A stretch of DNA of 64,000 nt from assembly GCA_036426205.1 (NCBI GenBank), contig CM071574.1:9639884-9703883 (forward strand). Direction: 5' to 3'. Positions within the stretch are counted from its first letter, which is position 1. Every line of letters starts with the position of its first letter. This stretch comes from Ascaphus truei. Lineage: Eukaryota > Chordata > Amphibia > Anura > Ascaphidae. Made by a program: the position numbers and the translations under genes. Under the pieces are notes generated by a model, which had not been told where the DNA came from, did not search any database, and worked only from the letters and a program-made list of their open reading frames with translations. This document shows positions 10,935 through 22,045 of this stretch, piece by piece.

Positions 10935-12157
10935 ATATAGGCATGAGAAGGGAGGGGGTGAGAGAGGATACGGGGACGGGGGTGAGAGAGAGAGACTTTC
11001 TTGGTTTTCTTTTTCCTTTTGTTCTCTCTTCTCTCTTTTTTTTTCTTGTCTGCTTCCCTGCGTTTGTGGGCGGCGGATGCCGGGCCGGGTGTTCAGCGCG
11101 TGCTTCGGCGACGGTGGTTGTTTCTCTCAGGCTTCTTGTTGGGTTTGCATGCTTGCTGGTTGGTTACGTGTATGAAGTGTGGGGTAGATAGAGTAGTGGC
11201 TCGTGAGGTGAGGTGGGGGGGAGGTGGGAACTTTCTGCGGCCCTGACTATTAGAGATTGTGAATGTCTTTAAAAGGTAATTTTCTGTACATTTCTAAAGG
11301 AGAGAATGAATTCATACTCTCCCCGCAGGCTCACCACAGTGAAACACACCTGAGATTCCGGAGATGATGTTTTGTAAATATGTAGAAAGGTCAACTGCAA
11401 CCTTTTCCTGCCCTCCATTCTCAGGCAAACGTCCCAAGATCAAGTACTTTCTTCGCCTCTCTCTCCGGAGAAGAGAGAAGCTCGCATTAAAGTTATTGTC
11501 CCCTTTCTCTCCCCACCATACCACTAACACGAGTTTGACCTGTCTAACTTGTTGTTAAATCGTATTAAAGTGGCAACCAAGCAGGCAAATTATTTAATTG
11601 TTTAAAAACATAGGATCCAATCTTGGGATTCCCGCGCTTAAACAACCCCATTATATTTCAGCTCCGGGACTCCCCTGCTTCCAGAGATACTTTTCGCCGT
11701 AGGGAGCGCCGGCAGCCTCCTCCACGTTGCAGGGATCACGTAATGGCTCCCACAACCCTCTGGGCCAATAGGAAAGCCGTGACGTCATCTGGTGCCGCTT
11801 CCTATTGCCCAAGTGATGCGAGAGCTTTTAAAACAGCAGAGATACGACCAGCACCCCTCTTCATGGCAAGATTCTCTGGAAGCAGGGGGCCCCCAGAGTT
11901 TAAATTAATGGGGTTCCTCTTAAATCCCCTGTTTCAATTCTATGCTAAAAAAAAACACCAAACTTTTTTGCCGGCTTGGATTGCTTCTCTCAACCGTTAT
12001 AAATGTAAGATATACTAATTATTTAACATATTACATACATTTATATTTGATTTAAATATGTTGCTTAATATTTATAAGTAACAACAAGCCAATTGCCAGT
12101 TCTTGAACATGAGCAAAAGTTTCAAATATCTCCTGTGCAAGCATTCTTGTTCTCTAA

Positions 12158-12668
12158 GAAGAGCTGCTCAACTCCAGTCCTCAAGACCCCCCAACAGGTC
12201 AGGTTTTTCAGAATATCCCTGCTTCAGCACATGTGGTGGTCCAGTCTTCATTTGAGAGACCTGTGCTGAAGCATGGTATATCCTGAAAACCTTACTGTTG
12301 TTGGGTGGGTGGGGGAGGGTGAGAGAGGGAGAGGATGGCACAAATCACCCCCCCCCCCCCTCCCCTCAAATCAGATTTCCTGGATTTTTCTAGCATTAAC
12401 TTTAACCCCCAAGACGGATTGGGTCGTTTTTTAAACTTGCGGGTTAATCAAAATCCGCCATTGGATACAAATCCGTCCACGGTTGCAGAGTCTGCGAGTG
12501 TATTGGTAACTAATAATAATGAAAACATCCGCAAAGCGCATATCGCTCTTTTTGAGATTGATCCGTGGAAGCCCGCGGACCAAAGGAACCGACCGATCCC
12601 TGAGGATCCAAATTCACCGAGATATTTGCCCATTTCTAGTCTTGAGGACTGGAGTTTGATCATCACTG
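12158..12668. mobile_element. hAT-type MITE (copy A)
   Basis: Inverted ends of the family 'gctgctcaactccagtcctcaag' less three bases, separated by an unrelated ~330-base core starting with a C run. Equivalent to 14730-15227 in copy B. Confidence 0.6.
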
Positions 12669-13337
12669 CTCTAGATATACTGTAACGATATACAAAACTG
12701 TATGGTGCACTATCTATAAGTCACTGGCTTAGTAAGCATAAGTTCTCTATACTGTTTAACTTATTCTGTGTACAACCCTTGGGTAATCAATATATAGACC
12801 AATTTATCCAAATAGATAACACGAAACACATATCCACTGTAATTCGATAGCGTTGGCCAGAATTGCCACAGTCACTCTGTAAGAATCCTCACATTATTAC
12901 TGTACCAAGCATAAGTGCAATCGAAGTGGATAAACAATATATGGTGTGAATGAAAAAGGAGTTGATAAACTCACATTTGTTTGGTTTCTGGATGATTATC
13001 CTCCAATAGGTGTACCTCCTCCGTCCTTCCCAGCATACAGGTAGACAGTTTCAAGAAATTGGAGCAGTACTTTACCCAGTTTGAAAAAAAATCAATGCAA
13101 GAGAATGTGTGTCCCATAAAAAATAAGAATGTAATGAATCTTGACATCAAGCTACTAACGGAGCTCTGTTATATACTGTAGCATGGCAAGGACGTGGGCC
13201 TTTCATCCCGTTGTTTGACCAAAAACTTGTGTTTCTATTGTATCAATTTGACTTTAAGGGTTGTCAGTATGCAATAGTTGTTTATTTAGTTTAACCACAT
13301 TAGTTGCACAGATTTCATCTTAGCCTTAAAGTATATA

Positions 13338-13524
13338 TGTAACCCATATTCCTCCCCCCAATCGCAGATAGGGTGGCATAATGGAAGAATCTATATGTAT
13401 TACCGGGTGTGGTGCTTACCTGCTAGGCCCTCACAGGAGTCGGAGCCTCCACCAGTGAGAGCTCTGGGTGTATCTCCTCCTGGAACAATACTATATGGTA
13501 CAAGACGCCTCCACCTGCGATGGC
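13338..13524. repeat. LTR head, copy A
   Basis: Begins TGTAACCC, the same first eight bases as the LTRs of the 5.9-kb element. The next bases ('atattcctccccccaatcgc') parallel that LTR's early C-rich, 'tcgcagat' segment, suggesting a related LTR family. The copy is cut at 13524 where the duplication ends. Confidence 0.5.
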
Positions 13525-13751
13525 AGGGGAGGGGGGTGAGAGAGGATAAGGGGACGGGGGTGAGAGAGGATGAGGGGAGGGGGGTGAGGGGACGGGGGTG
13601 AGAGAGGATGAGAGGGGGGGTGAGTGGATGAGGAAAGGAGGGGGTGGGAGAGGATGAGGGCAGGGGGGTCAGAGAGGATGAGGCGAAGGAGGGGTGGTGA
13701 GAGAGGATGAGGGGGGGGGGGGGGGGATGAGGGGAGGTGAGAGGATGAAGG
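13525..13751. repeat. GA-rich minisatellite between duplicated blocks
   Basis: Purine-rich units around 'ggggtgagagaggatgagg' recur about ten times. Similar units occur at 10950-10995 just before copy A. Runs of G reach more than ten bases. Confidence 0.7.
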
Positions 13752-16070
13752 GGGGTAGATAGAGTAGTGGCTCGTGAGGGGGGGGGGGGGGGAGGGGGAA
13801 CTGTCTGCGGCCCTACTAAGTAGAGATGTGTGAATGTCTTTAAAAAGGTAAATTTTCTGTACATTTCTAAAGAGAGAATGAGATTCATACTCTCCCCGCA
13901 GGCTCACACAGGTGAACACACCTGAGATTCCTGGGAGATGAGTTGTTTTAAATATGTAGAAAGGTCAACTGCACCTCTTTCCTGCCCTCCATTCTCAGGC
14001 AAACGTCACCAAGATCAAAGTATCTTTCTCGCCTCTCTCGGCCGGAGAAGAGAGAAGCTCGCATATAAAGTTATTGTCCCCTTTCTCCCCACATACCACT
14101 AACACGAGTTGACCTGTCTAACTTGTGTTAAATCGTATTTAAAGTGGCAATCCAAGCAGGCAAATTATTTAAATTGTTTAAACATAGGATCCAATCTTGG
14201 GATTCCCGGCGCTTAACCCCATTAATTTCAGCTCCGGGACTCCCTGCTTCCAGAGATACTTTGCGCCGTAGGGAGCGCCGGCAGCCTCTCCACTTGCAGG
14301 GATCACGTAATGGCTCCCACACCCTGCTGGCCAATAGGAAGCCGTGACGTCATCTGGTGCCGCTTCCTATTGGCCCACGTGATGCGAGAGCTTTTAACAG
14401 CAGAGATACCAGCACCCTCTTCATTGGCAAGATTCTCTGGAAGCAGGGGGCCCCCAGAGTTTAAATTAATGGGGTTCAGCTCTTGAAATCCCCTGTTTCA
14501 ATTCTATGCTAAAAAAAACACCAAACATTTTTGCCGGCTTGGATTGCTTCTCTCAACCAGTTATAAATGTAAGAATATACTAATGTATTTAAACATATTA
14601 CATACATTTATATTTGATTTAAATATGTTGCTTAATATTTATAAGTAACACAAGTCCAATATGCCAGTTCTGTGAACATGAGCAAAAGTTTCAAATATCT
14701 CCTGTGCAAAGCATTCTTGTTCTCTAGAGAAGAGCTGCTCAACTCCAGTCCTCAAGACCCCCCAACAGGTCAGGTTTTCAGAATATCCCTGCTTCAGCAC
14801 AGGTGGTCCAGTCTTCATTTGAGAGACCTGTGCTGAAGCATGGATATCCTGAAAACCTGACTTGTTTGGGGGGTGGGGGGAGGGTAGAGAGAGGGAGAGG
14901 ATGGGCAAATCACCCCCCCCCCCCTCCCCTCAAATCAGATTCCTGGATTTTCTAGCATTTAACCCCCAAGACGGATTTGGTCGGTTTTAATACGTGCGGG
15001 TTAATCAAAATCCGCCATTGGATACAAATCCGTCCACGGGTTGCAGAGTCTGCGGAGTGTATTGGTAACTAATAATAATGAAACATCCGCAAAGCGCATA
15101 TCGCTCTTTTTGAGATTGATCCGTGGAAGCCCGCGGACCAAAGGAACCGACCGATCCACTGAGGATCCAAATTCACCGAGATAATTTGCCCATTTCTAGT
15201 CTTGAGGACTGGAGTTGAGCATCACTGCTCTAGATATACTGTAACGATATACAAAACTGTATGGTGCACTATCTATAGAGTCAATGGCTTATATAAGCAT
15301 AAGTTCTCTGATACTGTTATAACTTATCTGTGTACAACCCTTGGGTATCAAATATATAGACCAATTTATCCAATAATGATAACACCACTAATCCACTGTA
15401 ATTCGAATAGTTGGCCAGAATGCCACAGTCACTCTGGTAAGAATCCTCACATATTACTGTCCAAGCATAAGTGCATCGAAGTGGATAAACAATATATGGT
15501 GTGAATGAAAAGGAGTGATAAACTCACATTTGTTTGGTCTTCTGGATGATTATCCTCCAATAGGGTGTACCTCCGTCTTCCACAGCATACAGGTAGATCA
15601 GTTTCAAGGAAATTGGAGCAGTACTTACACCAGTTTGAAAAAAATCATATGCAAGAGAGTGTGTCCCATAAAAATAAGAATGTAATGAATCTTGAGCATC
15701 AAGCTACATAACGGAGCTCTGTTATATACTGTATGCATGGCAAGGACTGGGCCTTTCATCCCGTTGTTTGACCAAGAAACATTGTGTTCTATTGTATCAA
15801 TTTGACTTTAAGGGTTGTACAGTATGCAATAGATTGTTTATTTAGTTTAACACATTAGTTGCACAGATTTCATCTTAGCCTTAGTATATATGTAACCCAT
15901 ATTCCTCCCCCCAATCGCAGATAGGGTGCATATGAGGAGAATCTATATGTATTACCGGTGTGGTGCTTTACCTGCTAGGCTCACAGGAGGTCGGAGCCTC
16001 CACCAGTGAGAGCCTGGGGTGTATCCTCTGGAACAATACTATATGGTACAGCGCCTCCACCTGCGATGGC
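13752..16070. repeat. 2.3-kb direct duplication, copy B
   Basis: Partner of 11181-13524. At several places where copy A has a longer or shorter homopolymer, copy B gives the more conventional form, for example intact hAT ends. Sequence right of 16070 continues the LTR, so copy B is the one continuous with genuine flanking DNA. Confidence 0.9.
14730..15227. mobile_element. hAT-type MITE (copy B)
   Basis: Ends are inverted ('agctgctcaactccag' and 'ctggagttgagcatcactg'). Flanks are 'ctctagag' (14722-14729) and 'ctctagat' (15228-15235), an 8-bp target duplication with one mismatch. An 8-bp duplication with central TA fits the hAT superfamily. Confidence 0.65.
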
Positions 16071-16290
16071 TCCCAGCAGAGCGGGAGTTGTTCCTCGCAG
16101 GACACATTCAAATGAACACATACACTAGATATATATATATCTGTTTACTATATGGGCAAAACAATAACATCACATAATAGCAACACAGCCGTGTCACCTT
16201 CTGCCACTAGCTGGCAGCTATAACCTTGCCCCTAACTGGGCTATACCCTTACACCTTACTCCTCCCCCAACACCGTGTACCCAGAGTCCC
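15891..16290. repeat. LTR-like repeat
   Basis: Begins TGTAACCC and continues through 'gagcctccaccagtgagagc' and 'gcgcctccacctgcgatgg'. A related piece occurs at 35340-35430 ('cagtgcctccaccagcaagg'). The right end was not fixed; similarity to the 5.9-kb element is confined to the first tens of bases. Confidence 0.45.
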
Positions 16291-16822
16291 ACGAGTCCTC
16301 TAAGAAACCCAAAACCTATAGGCGGGATCAGCGCCTGATGTACCGGTAGGTTGGTGCACTTAAACTACGATACCTGCCCTGTGCTCCAGCACCTGGGGCT
16401 GCAGACGCTTCACAAAGGATCCGCCGCTCTGCGATCTCCTCAGCGATGTCCTGTAACTCTGCCTGGCAGTGGGTGGCTCCCGCATGGAGTGACCCACCTT
16501 TAGAAAGTCTCTTATCTTTGCAGCCGCAGAGAGTGATTCACATTCACAGCAATACCAGGAGATCCACGCTTCCAGGCTGTACCCACACTTATCTGGGTTC
16601 TACAGTACCCTGTCCCTATCTAAGGGGAGTCCCTGTAGTAACCACAAGCTGAGGTGATTGGGGCCTAGCTGGGGCCTAAGGGGGGGAATGACTGGCCTAG
16701 TGTATGAGCCACTTGCTCTCTACACTTACCCACCCTCCCCTGTCTGTGTCCCAGCTTCTTCTGCTTCCTCACTGAAGCACACAACAATGTATCTTTCCTC
16801 TCAGGGAAAGCTGTAAGCCTTA
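16291..16822. other. Spacer, no gene seen
   Basis: No recognisable coding or repeat family. It may be the rest of the LTR element starting at 15891. Confidence 0.4.
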
Positions 16823-17211
16823 GGCCTCGTTCAGGGTGCAGGCTTCGGAGGGAGGGCGTGCTGCCGTGCGAGCTGCCGTGGGACACAAAGTATTCAAATT
16901 GAATACTGGTTGTCAGGGTAGCAGCTGCCCTGTCTCCGAAGCCAGGAGTTGACGCTGGCTACAGTTTCAATAAACGAAAAAAATCGTTTTTTGAAGCTGC
17001 AGCAGCGTCACTGGGACCTAGGCAGCCAATGAAATCATTCTTGAGAATAATTTCATGACTGCAACTTGGATCCCTAAGCTGCCGTCTGTAGCCCCGCCCC
17101 CTCCCCGCTCCTGAAAACGTCTGCTGGGGATGAACACACATCGCCCAGCAGACTGCAACCCTCCCTCCCGCCCTCCCTCCAACTCCTGTCTCTGGCACCC
17201 TGAACGAGGCA
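16823..17211. mobile_element. Harbinger-type MITE with TTA duplication
   Basis: Terminal inverted repeats 'ggcctcgttcagggtgc' and 'gcaccctgaacgaggca' differ at the outermost base only. TTA lies on both sides (16820-16822 and 17212-17214). A 3-bp TWA duplication is typical of PIF/Harbinger elements. 389 bases; no coding capacity. Confidence 0.75.
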
Positions 17212-17478
17212 TTATTGGCTCCCTGGTGTCAGGTGGCCTGTCTGCCTCTAAGCATTCTGGGGGCTGTAGTCCTCCATGGCCCTCTTTCCTATTGGGGCCA
17301 CGTGCGCGATCTGTAATGGCCGTCTCTACTCTCCGCTGAGCCTGCGCAACAATGTAATAGCCGCTGCACCGCCCTAACTGCACATGCGCAACTGTGGGCC
17401 GTCCCTGCCACTTCTCCTTTACAAACAAGGCCGCCGCGTCGCTACTGCACATGCGCGAACCTCCGTGACACAACCAAG

Positions 17479-17528
17479 ATGGCGGCGCCCTGCTTCCGAG
17501 GCCGCCGGGAGCCCCCGCAGCAGCGAGG
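17479..17528 (+). CDS. Possible first coding exon (16 codons)
   Basis: ATG at 17479 sits in 'aagATGGCGGC', the YY1-type initiator common in vertebrate housekeeping promoters. Sixteen open codons follow, then GG|GTAAGG, a strong splice donor. Upstream DNA is CpG-rich. No downstream exon was identified, and YY1-like motifs also occur in retroelement LTRs, so this is only a candidate. Confidence 0.2.
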
Positions 17529-17719
17529 GTAAGGGGGGATCAGGGGGGACCCTGCTACATATATATACTATATTATATAAGTATACATTACCGCATAGCA
17601 GCAAAAAGGAGACAGCACTCAGGTGAATGAAAATGAATGTATTAAATACAGCACATAACTCCAACGTTTCGATCCCCCAACCCTAGTCCCGCAACACCAA
17701 CATCCCCCATGAGAAATGT

Positions 17720-18480
17720 GCGCGTCCGTGTGCGCATGCGCAGGCTGCTGCCAGCCTGCTACCCCGCTCCCATTACCAGAGCATGGGACGGAGGGGAAGC
17801 GCCTGGGCAGCAGCAGGCCCTTGAATCCCCCCCCCTACCTCCCGCGTGCGCACATGCTTCAGCCATGCTAGCCACCTTCTACCTGACCTCCCCACCCCCG
17901 ACCCCCCCCGGCTAACCAACGAGAACCTGCCCAAGTAGTAAACAACCCTCAAAAAACAGAGGCAGCCCGCCGCCTCCCATTTACCAGAGATGGGACGTAG
18001 GTGACGCCTGGGCATCAGCACGCCACGTATCACCCCAGCCAGCGGGATCCCCCCACCTACCTCCGCTGCGCATGCTGCACCAATGCGCAGCCTGCTACCC
18101 CCCTACCAACCCCGTATCCCCACAACCGCCGAGCGACCGTACGCGCACACCAATAACCTCATCCCACTTGCCGTAGCATGGCGGAGGGGAAGCCCTGGGC
18201 AGCAGCAGCCCCCTGATTCCCCCCCCGAGCCCCACCCCTCGCTGACGCATGCCCAGGCTTCTGCCAGGCAGCCTGCTTCCCCTCCCATTATCCAGAGTCA
18301 TGGGAAGGGAGGGGATCACCTGTGGGCTAGCAGCATCCACTATCCCCCCATGCTACGCTCCCCCCTCGCATGCGCATAATGCACAGGACTGCTTGCCTAA
18401 GCCTGCTTCCCCCGGCTTCCATCCTTACCATCACGTGTGGATGGAGCGGAGGCTGAACGCCTGATGGGTCACAGCCGCGG
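17720..18480. repeat. GC-rich degenerate tandem repeat
   Basis: About five irregular units of 130-180 bases, each with a 'tgcgcatgc' start, 'gcctgctaccc', 'ccattaccagag.atggga' and 'gcctgggcagcagca' followed by a C run. CpG density is high. The frames through it are repetitive and not gene-like. Confidence 0.6.
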
Positions 18481-19934
18481 GAACCCCCCCCCAGCCTACT
18501 TCAGCGCCTGTGGCAGTCAATGCTGGGATAGGTGGGCAGGTGGGGGTTTGGGGCTAGCCCAAGAGCTGCAGCCGGCCCGCTTCTCCCGCAGCTTCAGGCC
18601 AAACAGGGAGGGGGATTATTTATTTATTTAAAAAAAAAAAAATTGGGCCGAGCAGGGGAATTGCATATGAGCCGCAGCAGCGGCCTAAATCCACTCGCCA
18701 GCGCCTAAATCCACATGCCACGGGCGTGTGGTTTATCATAATTGTCGAACATGTACTATAGATATCTAAGTTATAACTTAACTAAGTTATGGTAAAACCC
18801 CAATCCTCTGCTTCATTTTTGCACGAGCCGGTATAACACCCAACCCACATGAGACCCTCAAGGTCGAGAACGGACTGTCTTGGGTGGTTTGCTGGCTTGC
18901 ATCTTAATCCTGGCTGTGCTCAAACTGTGACCATTCATGAGTTTAAGCTAAGGGACCATGTTAAAAATGGTTTTTGAGAGCAAAGGTGGCACGGTGTGTC
19001 TCATTTGCATGTCATTTCCCAAATCCCCTTGCTGCAGTGGAATTCGTGGCTGTGCTGGGTGATAATGGTTGAAGGCGGGGTTGCAACCTGTCTAAGACCA
19101 TGCAAAGTTTGGTGAAGGTACAGTAATTGTCCCTTGTGCGCTCTCGTCGCTCTCCTCTCATCTCTCTGCTCCTCTCTCCTTAATTGCTACATTATTACTG
19201 CTCCATACAGTTATGGTCTATACGCTAACAAGGCATAGCAAAATTGGGTTGCAAAAGGTCTCTTAATTCGAGTCATGGGCTATCATTTTTATGCTCCATA
19301 GAATATCCATTAGTGTTATCCTTTGATTCAACGCTGCGAATCTTGATATAAGTAACCACATAAAAAATAGGAACTACCCATGCTTGTCTTAATTCTATTT
19401 TACAGCCGCAACTATTCAAATATTCCAGTATATGATAGGTGGTAAAGCTCGCCATGACAACTCCAGCGCAGTTACTGAAAAATCCCTGATATCTGATGCT
19501 GGGACATTCCAGGAATTAATCATTCAGTAATGCCATGAATTTTTTTGGCAACCTGCCAATATCACCTTTCTGGAGATACGGATGTTGCGAGGCGTTCTGA
19601 ATAATAATGTTATAAAAAAAAACTGGGCCACGTGTAAAGTGTTGCTACAAGTACTAATACTTAATCTCGTGTCATAGGCCTCCAGGGCTCATCTCGTTCC
19701 TCCTCCTCTGGTACAGCATGTGCACGCACACTATGCAGGCTCTACTCTTCTCTCTCACGCGTGTGCTGCTGGTCGGTCCAGTAAAGCTGCTGTGGCGTCA
19801 CAAACTGGATAAACTTGTTTGGGTTTTTGTAACACATATTCTTCCAACCTGTATAGCTGTCTGCTAAGTCATTTTTATTTTGGCTTTTATTTAGTTGTAG
19901 TGAAAATCACTGGTCCTCCCCGCTGATCTCTTCT
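18481..19934. other. Spacer with one dispersed-repeat segment
   Basis: No gene recognised. Around 18895-18985, 'ctggctgtgctcaaactgtgac' minus two bases and 'accatgttaaaaatgg' recur at 41400-41490, showing a shared dispersed repeat of unknown class. Confidence 0.5.
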
Positions 19935-20850
19935 TCATCCCCTTGACCACCTCTCCCCCCCCCCTCTCGGCCCCCTCCCTCCCCCCCATCCCCCCCTTTC
20001 CCCTACCCTCATATACCCTTTCCCCCCTCACCTCCTCCCCCTCTCTCTCCCACCCTCACCATCTCTTCCCCTCCCCCCTCAACTCTTCTCTCTCTCATCT
20101 CTCTTCTCTCCACCTCCTCCACCGTCTATCTTCTCGTCCCATCCGCTCCACCTCTATCTCCCCATCTCCCCCTCATCCCCATCCGCCCCCTCGACCTCTC
20201 CCTTCTCACCTCCTCTCTCTCCCTCAATCTTTTCTCTCCTCCCCCTCCTCTCTCTCTCGCTCCCCCCATCAGCCTATCTCTTTTTCGGTGCTCACGCCGC
20301 CCCTTTCTCTCCAGGTCCCCCCCCTTCACCCCTCTCACCATTCCTGCCCCGCCCGTTCCCCATCTCTCCCCCCCCAACCCCTCACCTCTCTCTTTTGTAT
20401 GTCGGCGCCGCCCACCATCCTCTCTGTCCCACCCTCCCCACTCTCTTCCTCTCCCCCTGCCCACGCCAGCTCCGCTCTCTCCCTCCATCCCCACCGTCCC
20501 CTCACCGTCTCGTCCGCCCACACCCGGGGAACCCTCACTCTCCTCTCTCTCCCTCCTCTTCTCCCCTCCTCTTCCTGGCGTCGCCAGCCCTCTCCTCACA
20601 TCTCCCACCCGCACTATCTCTTCCCCCCAACCCTAACCCTCCCCTTTCTCCTCCTCCTACCTTTCCTCTCCTCCCCCTTTCCCTCTCTCCTCCACCCAAT
20701 CAACTCTCTCGTCTCTCCCCCCACTCACCTCTCTTCTCATCCCCCCTCACCTACCTCCCTCTGCCTTCCACCTCCTCCCTCAACCTTCTTCCTCCCGCTT
20801 ACCTATCTCCCCTCTCATTTGCTACTTTACTCCTTTTTCCTACATAGGTG
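19935..20850. repeat. 0.9-kb homopyrimidine-biased tract
   Basis: The + strand is nearly all C and T, with interruptions such as 'cgcc' and 'atc'. It contains no constant unit. It gives a 343-codon frame of Ser/Pro/Leu composition that is not a gene. Similar but shorter tracts form the 3' part of the L1-like copies at 27465-27545 and 51215-51505. Confidence 0.7.
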
Positions 20851-20925
20851 CATCAGCGTAGTTCTGATTTATATATCTATAGAAAGTGTCAATTTTATGA
20901 AAAAGAGACTACATGTAGCCTATAA

Positions 20926-21070
20926 TAGTAATAATCCCCTCAGAACAGGGCATTACTGGCCAATAATGCCCTGACTGGTTTAAAGTCCCTCGGCTTCGCC
21001 TCGGGCCTTCCAACCTTCCGCCAGGGCATTATTGGCCAGTAATGCCCTGTTCTTCAGGGATTATTACTTA
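20926..21070. mobile_element. Palindromic MITE-like element
   Basis: Arms 20926-20973 and 21022-21070 are inverted copies with few mismatches. Each arm contains its own palindrome, 'gggcattactggccaataat' and its mirror. The 48-base loop is 'cggcttcgcctcggg'-like. Confidence 0.75.
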
Positions 21071-21365
21071 ACTAATTCTCTCAACTCAAGATTCTGCTCT
21101 CCTATTACCTCACCTCCTTTAACCTCTCACCTCTGGCAAATTCCTTCCTTTAAACATGCAGTCATCACACCCATTCTAAGGAAACCGTATCTTGATGCAG
21201 CCTCTTACAGCATCTACCATTCTATACAGTATCTCTTCTCCCCTTTGCCACCGAGCTCCTGGAGAGGCTTATACAGTATACTGTACAGTAAAACACTTGA
21301 TTCACTGTCTCTCAATGAGCAGCCAATTATACATGTTTCAACTGCTCCCTTTATTCTCTCTAGAG

Positions 21366-21671
21366 CAGAGGTGGCCAATTTCAGTCCTCAAGGGGCACCA
21401 TCAGGTCAGGTTTTAAGGATATCCTAAGCACTTATTCCCATGTTCTGTTATTTGTAGTATTTGTTATTTATACGATTGTCACATGTATTACTGCTGTGAA
21501 GCACTATGTACATTAATGGCGCTATATAAATAAAGACATACAGTACAATCACTGCTTCAGCATCTGTGGCTCAGTCGAGCCACTGATTGAGCCACCTGTG
21601 CTGAAGCAGGGATATCCCTAATACCTGGCCTGTTGGTTGCCCTTGAGGACTGGAGTTGGCCACCCCTACTG
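21366..21671. mobile_element. hAT-type MITE with internal insertion
   Basis: Ends 'cagaggtggccaatttcag' and 'ctggagttggccaccccta' are inverted; inner arms read 'caggtcaggttttaaggat' and 'gcagggatatcccta'. Between the arms sits about 130 bases ending 'ggcgctatataaataaag', a recurring LINE/SINE tail. The flanks do not form a clean 8-bp duplication. Confidence 0.6.
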
Positions 21672-22045
21672 TAAGATTGTAAGCTCTCAAAAGCAGGGTC
21701 ATAGTTCCATAGTAGATGAGGTTGAAAAAAGATGTACGTCTATCAAGTTCAACCTATGCAAAATTTAGACGACAGATATTTATCCTATATTTGTATTTAC
21801 AGTTTATTGAGCCAGAGGAAGGCAAACAAAACCCCAGTGAAATAACATATAATGATATCTCAAAAGGTGAAAAATTAATTCCTTCCTGACTCCACATATT
21901 GTCAATCAGATTTCTCCCTGGTTCAACATCCTTTTGTATCGGTCTGTTGGTTTGTTCTTATTTGTATGTCATTCTACTTAATGTAACTACTGTGCATTGC
22001 TGCAGAATACGTTGGCACCTTTATAAATAAATTATAATAATGAGC
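21672..22045 (+). repeat. LINE-like 3' tail with nested repeat
   Basis: 'ttgtaagctct...gcagggtc' opens and 'gttggcacctttataaataaa' closes a LINE/SINE-type tail. It is split by a segment (about 21705-21930) containing 'atagtagatgaggttgaaaa', an interspersed repeat without ORF. Assignment is by recall of motif style only. Confidence 0.4.

Larger units (their letters stand above)
11181..13524. repeat. 2.3-kb direct duplication, copy A
   Basis: Begins 'ggggtagatagagtagtgg' and ends 'cacctgcgatggc'. Copy B is 13752-16070. The two align along their whole length, including a nested hAT MITE and the head of an LTR. Differences are mainly one- to three-base insertions or deletions in short runs, not substitutions. 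Confidence 0.9.

Noticed and set aside
13400..13919. Pro/Ser/His-rich frames on the - strand
   Set aside because: They translate the GA-rich minisatellite between the duplicated blocks.
19943..20974. 343-codon open frame
   Set aside because: Almost pure Ser/Pro/Leu from a C/T-only strand; stops are rare there by composition.
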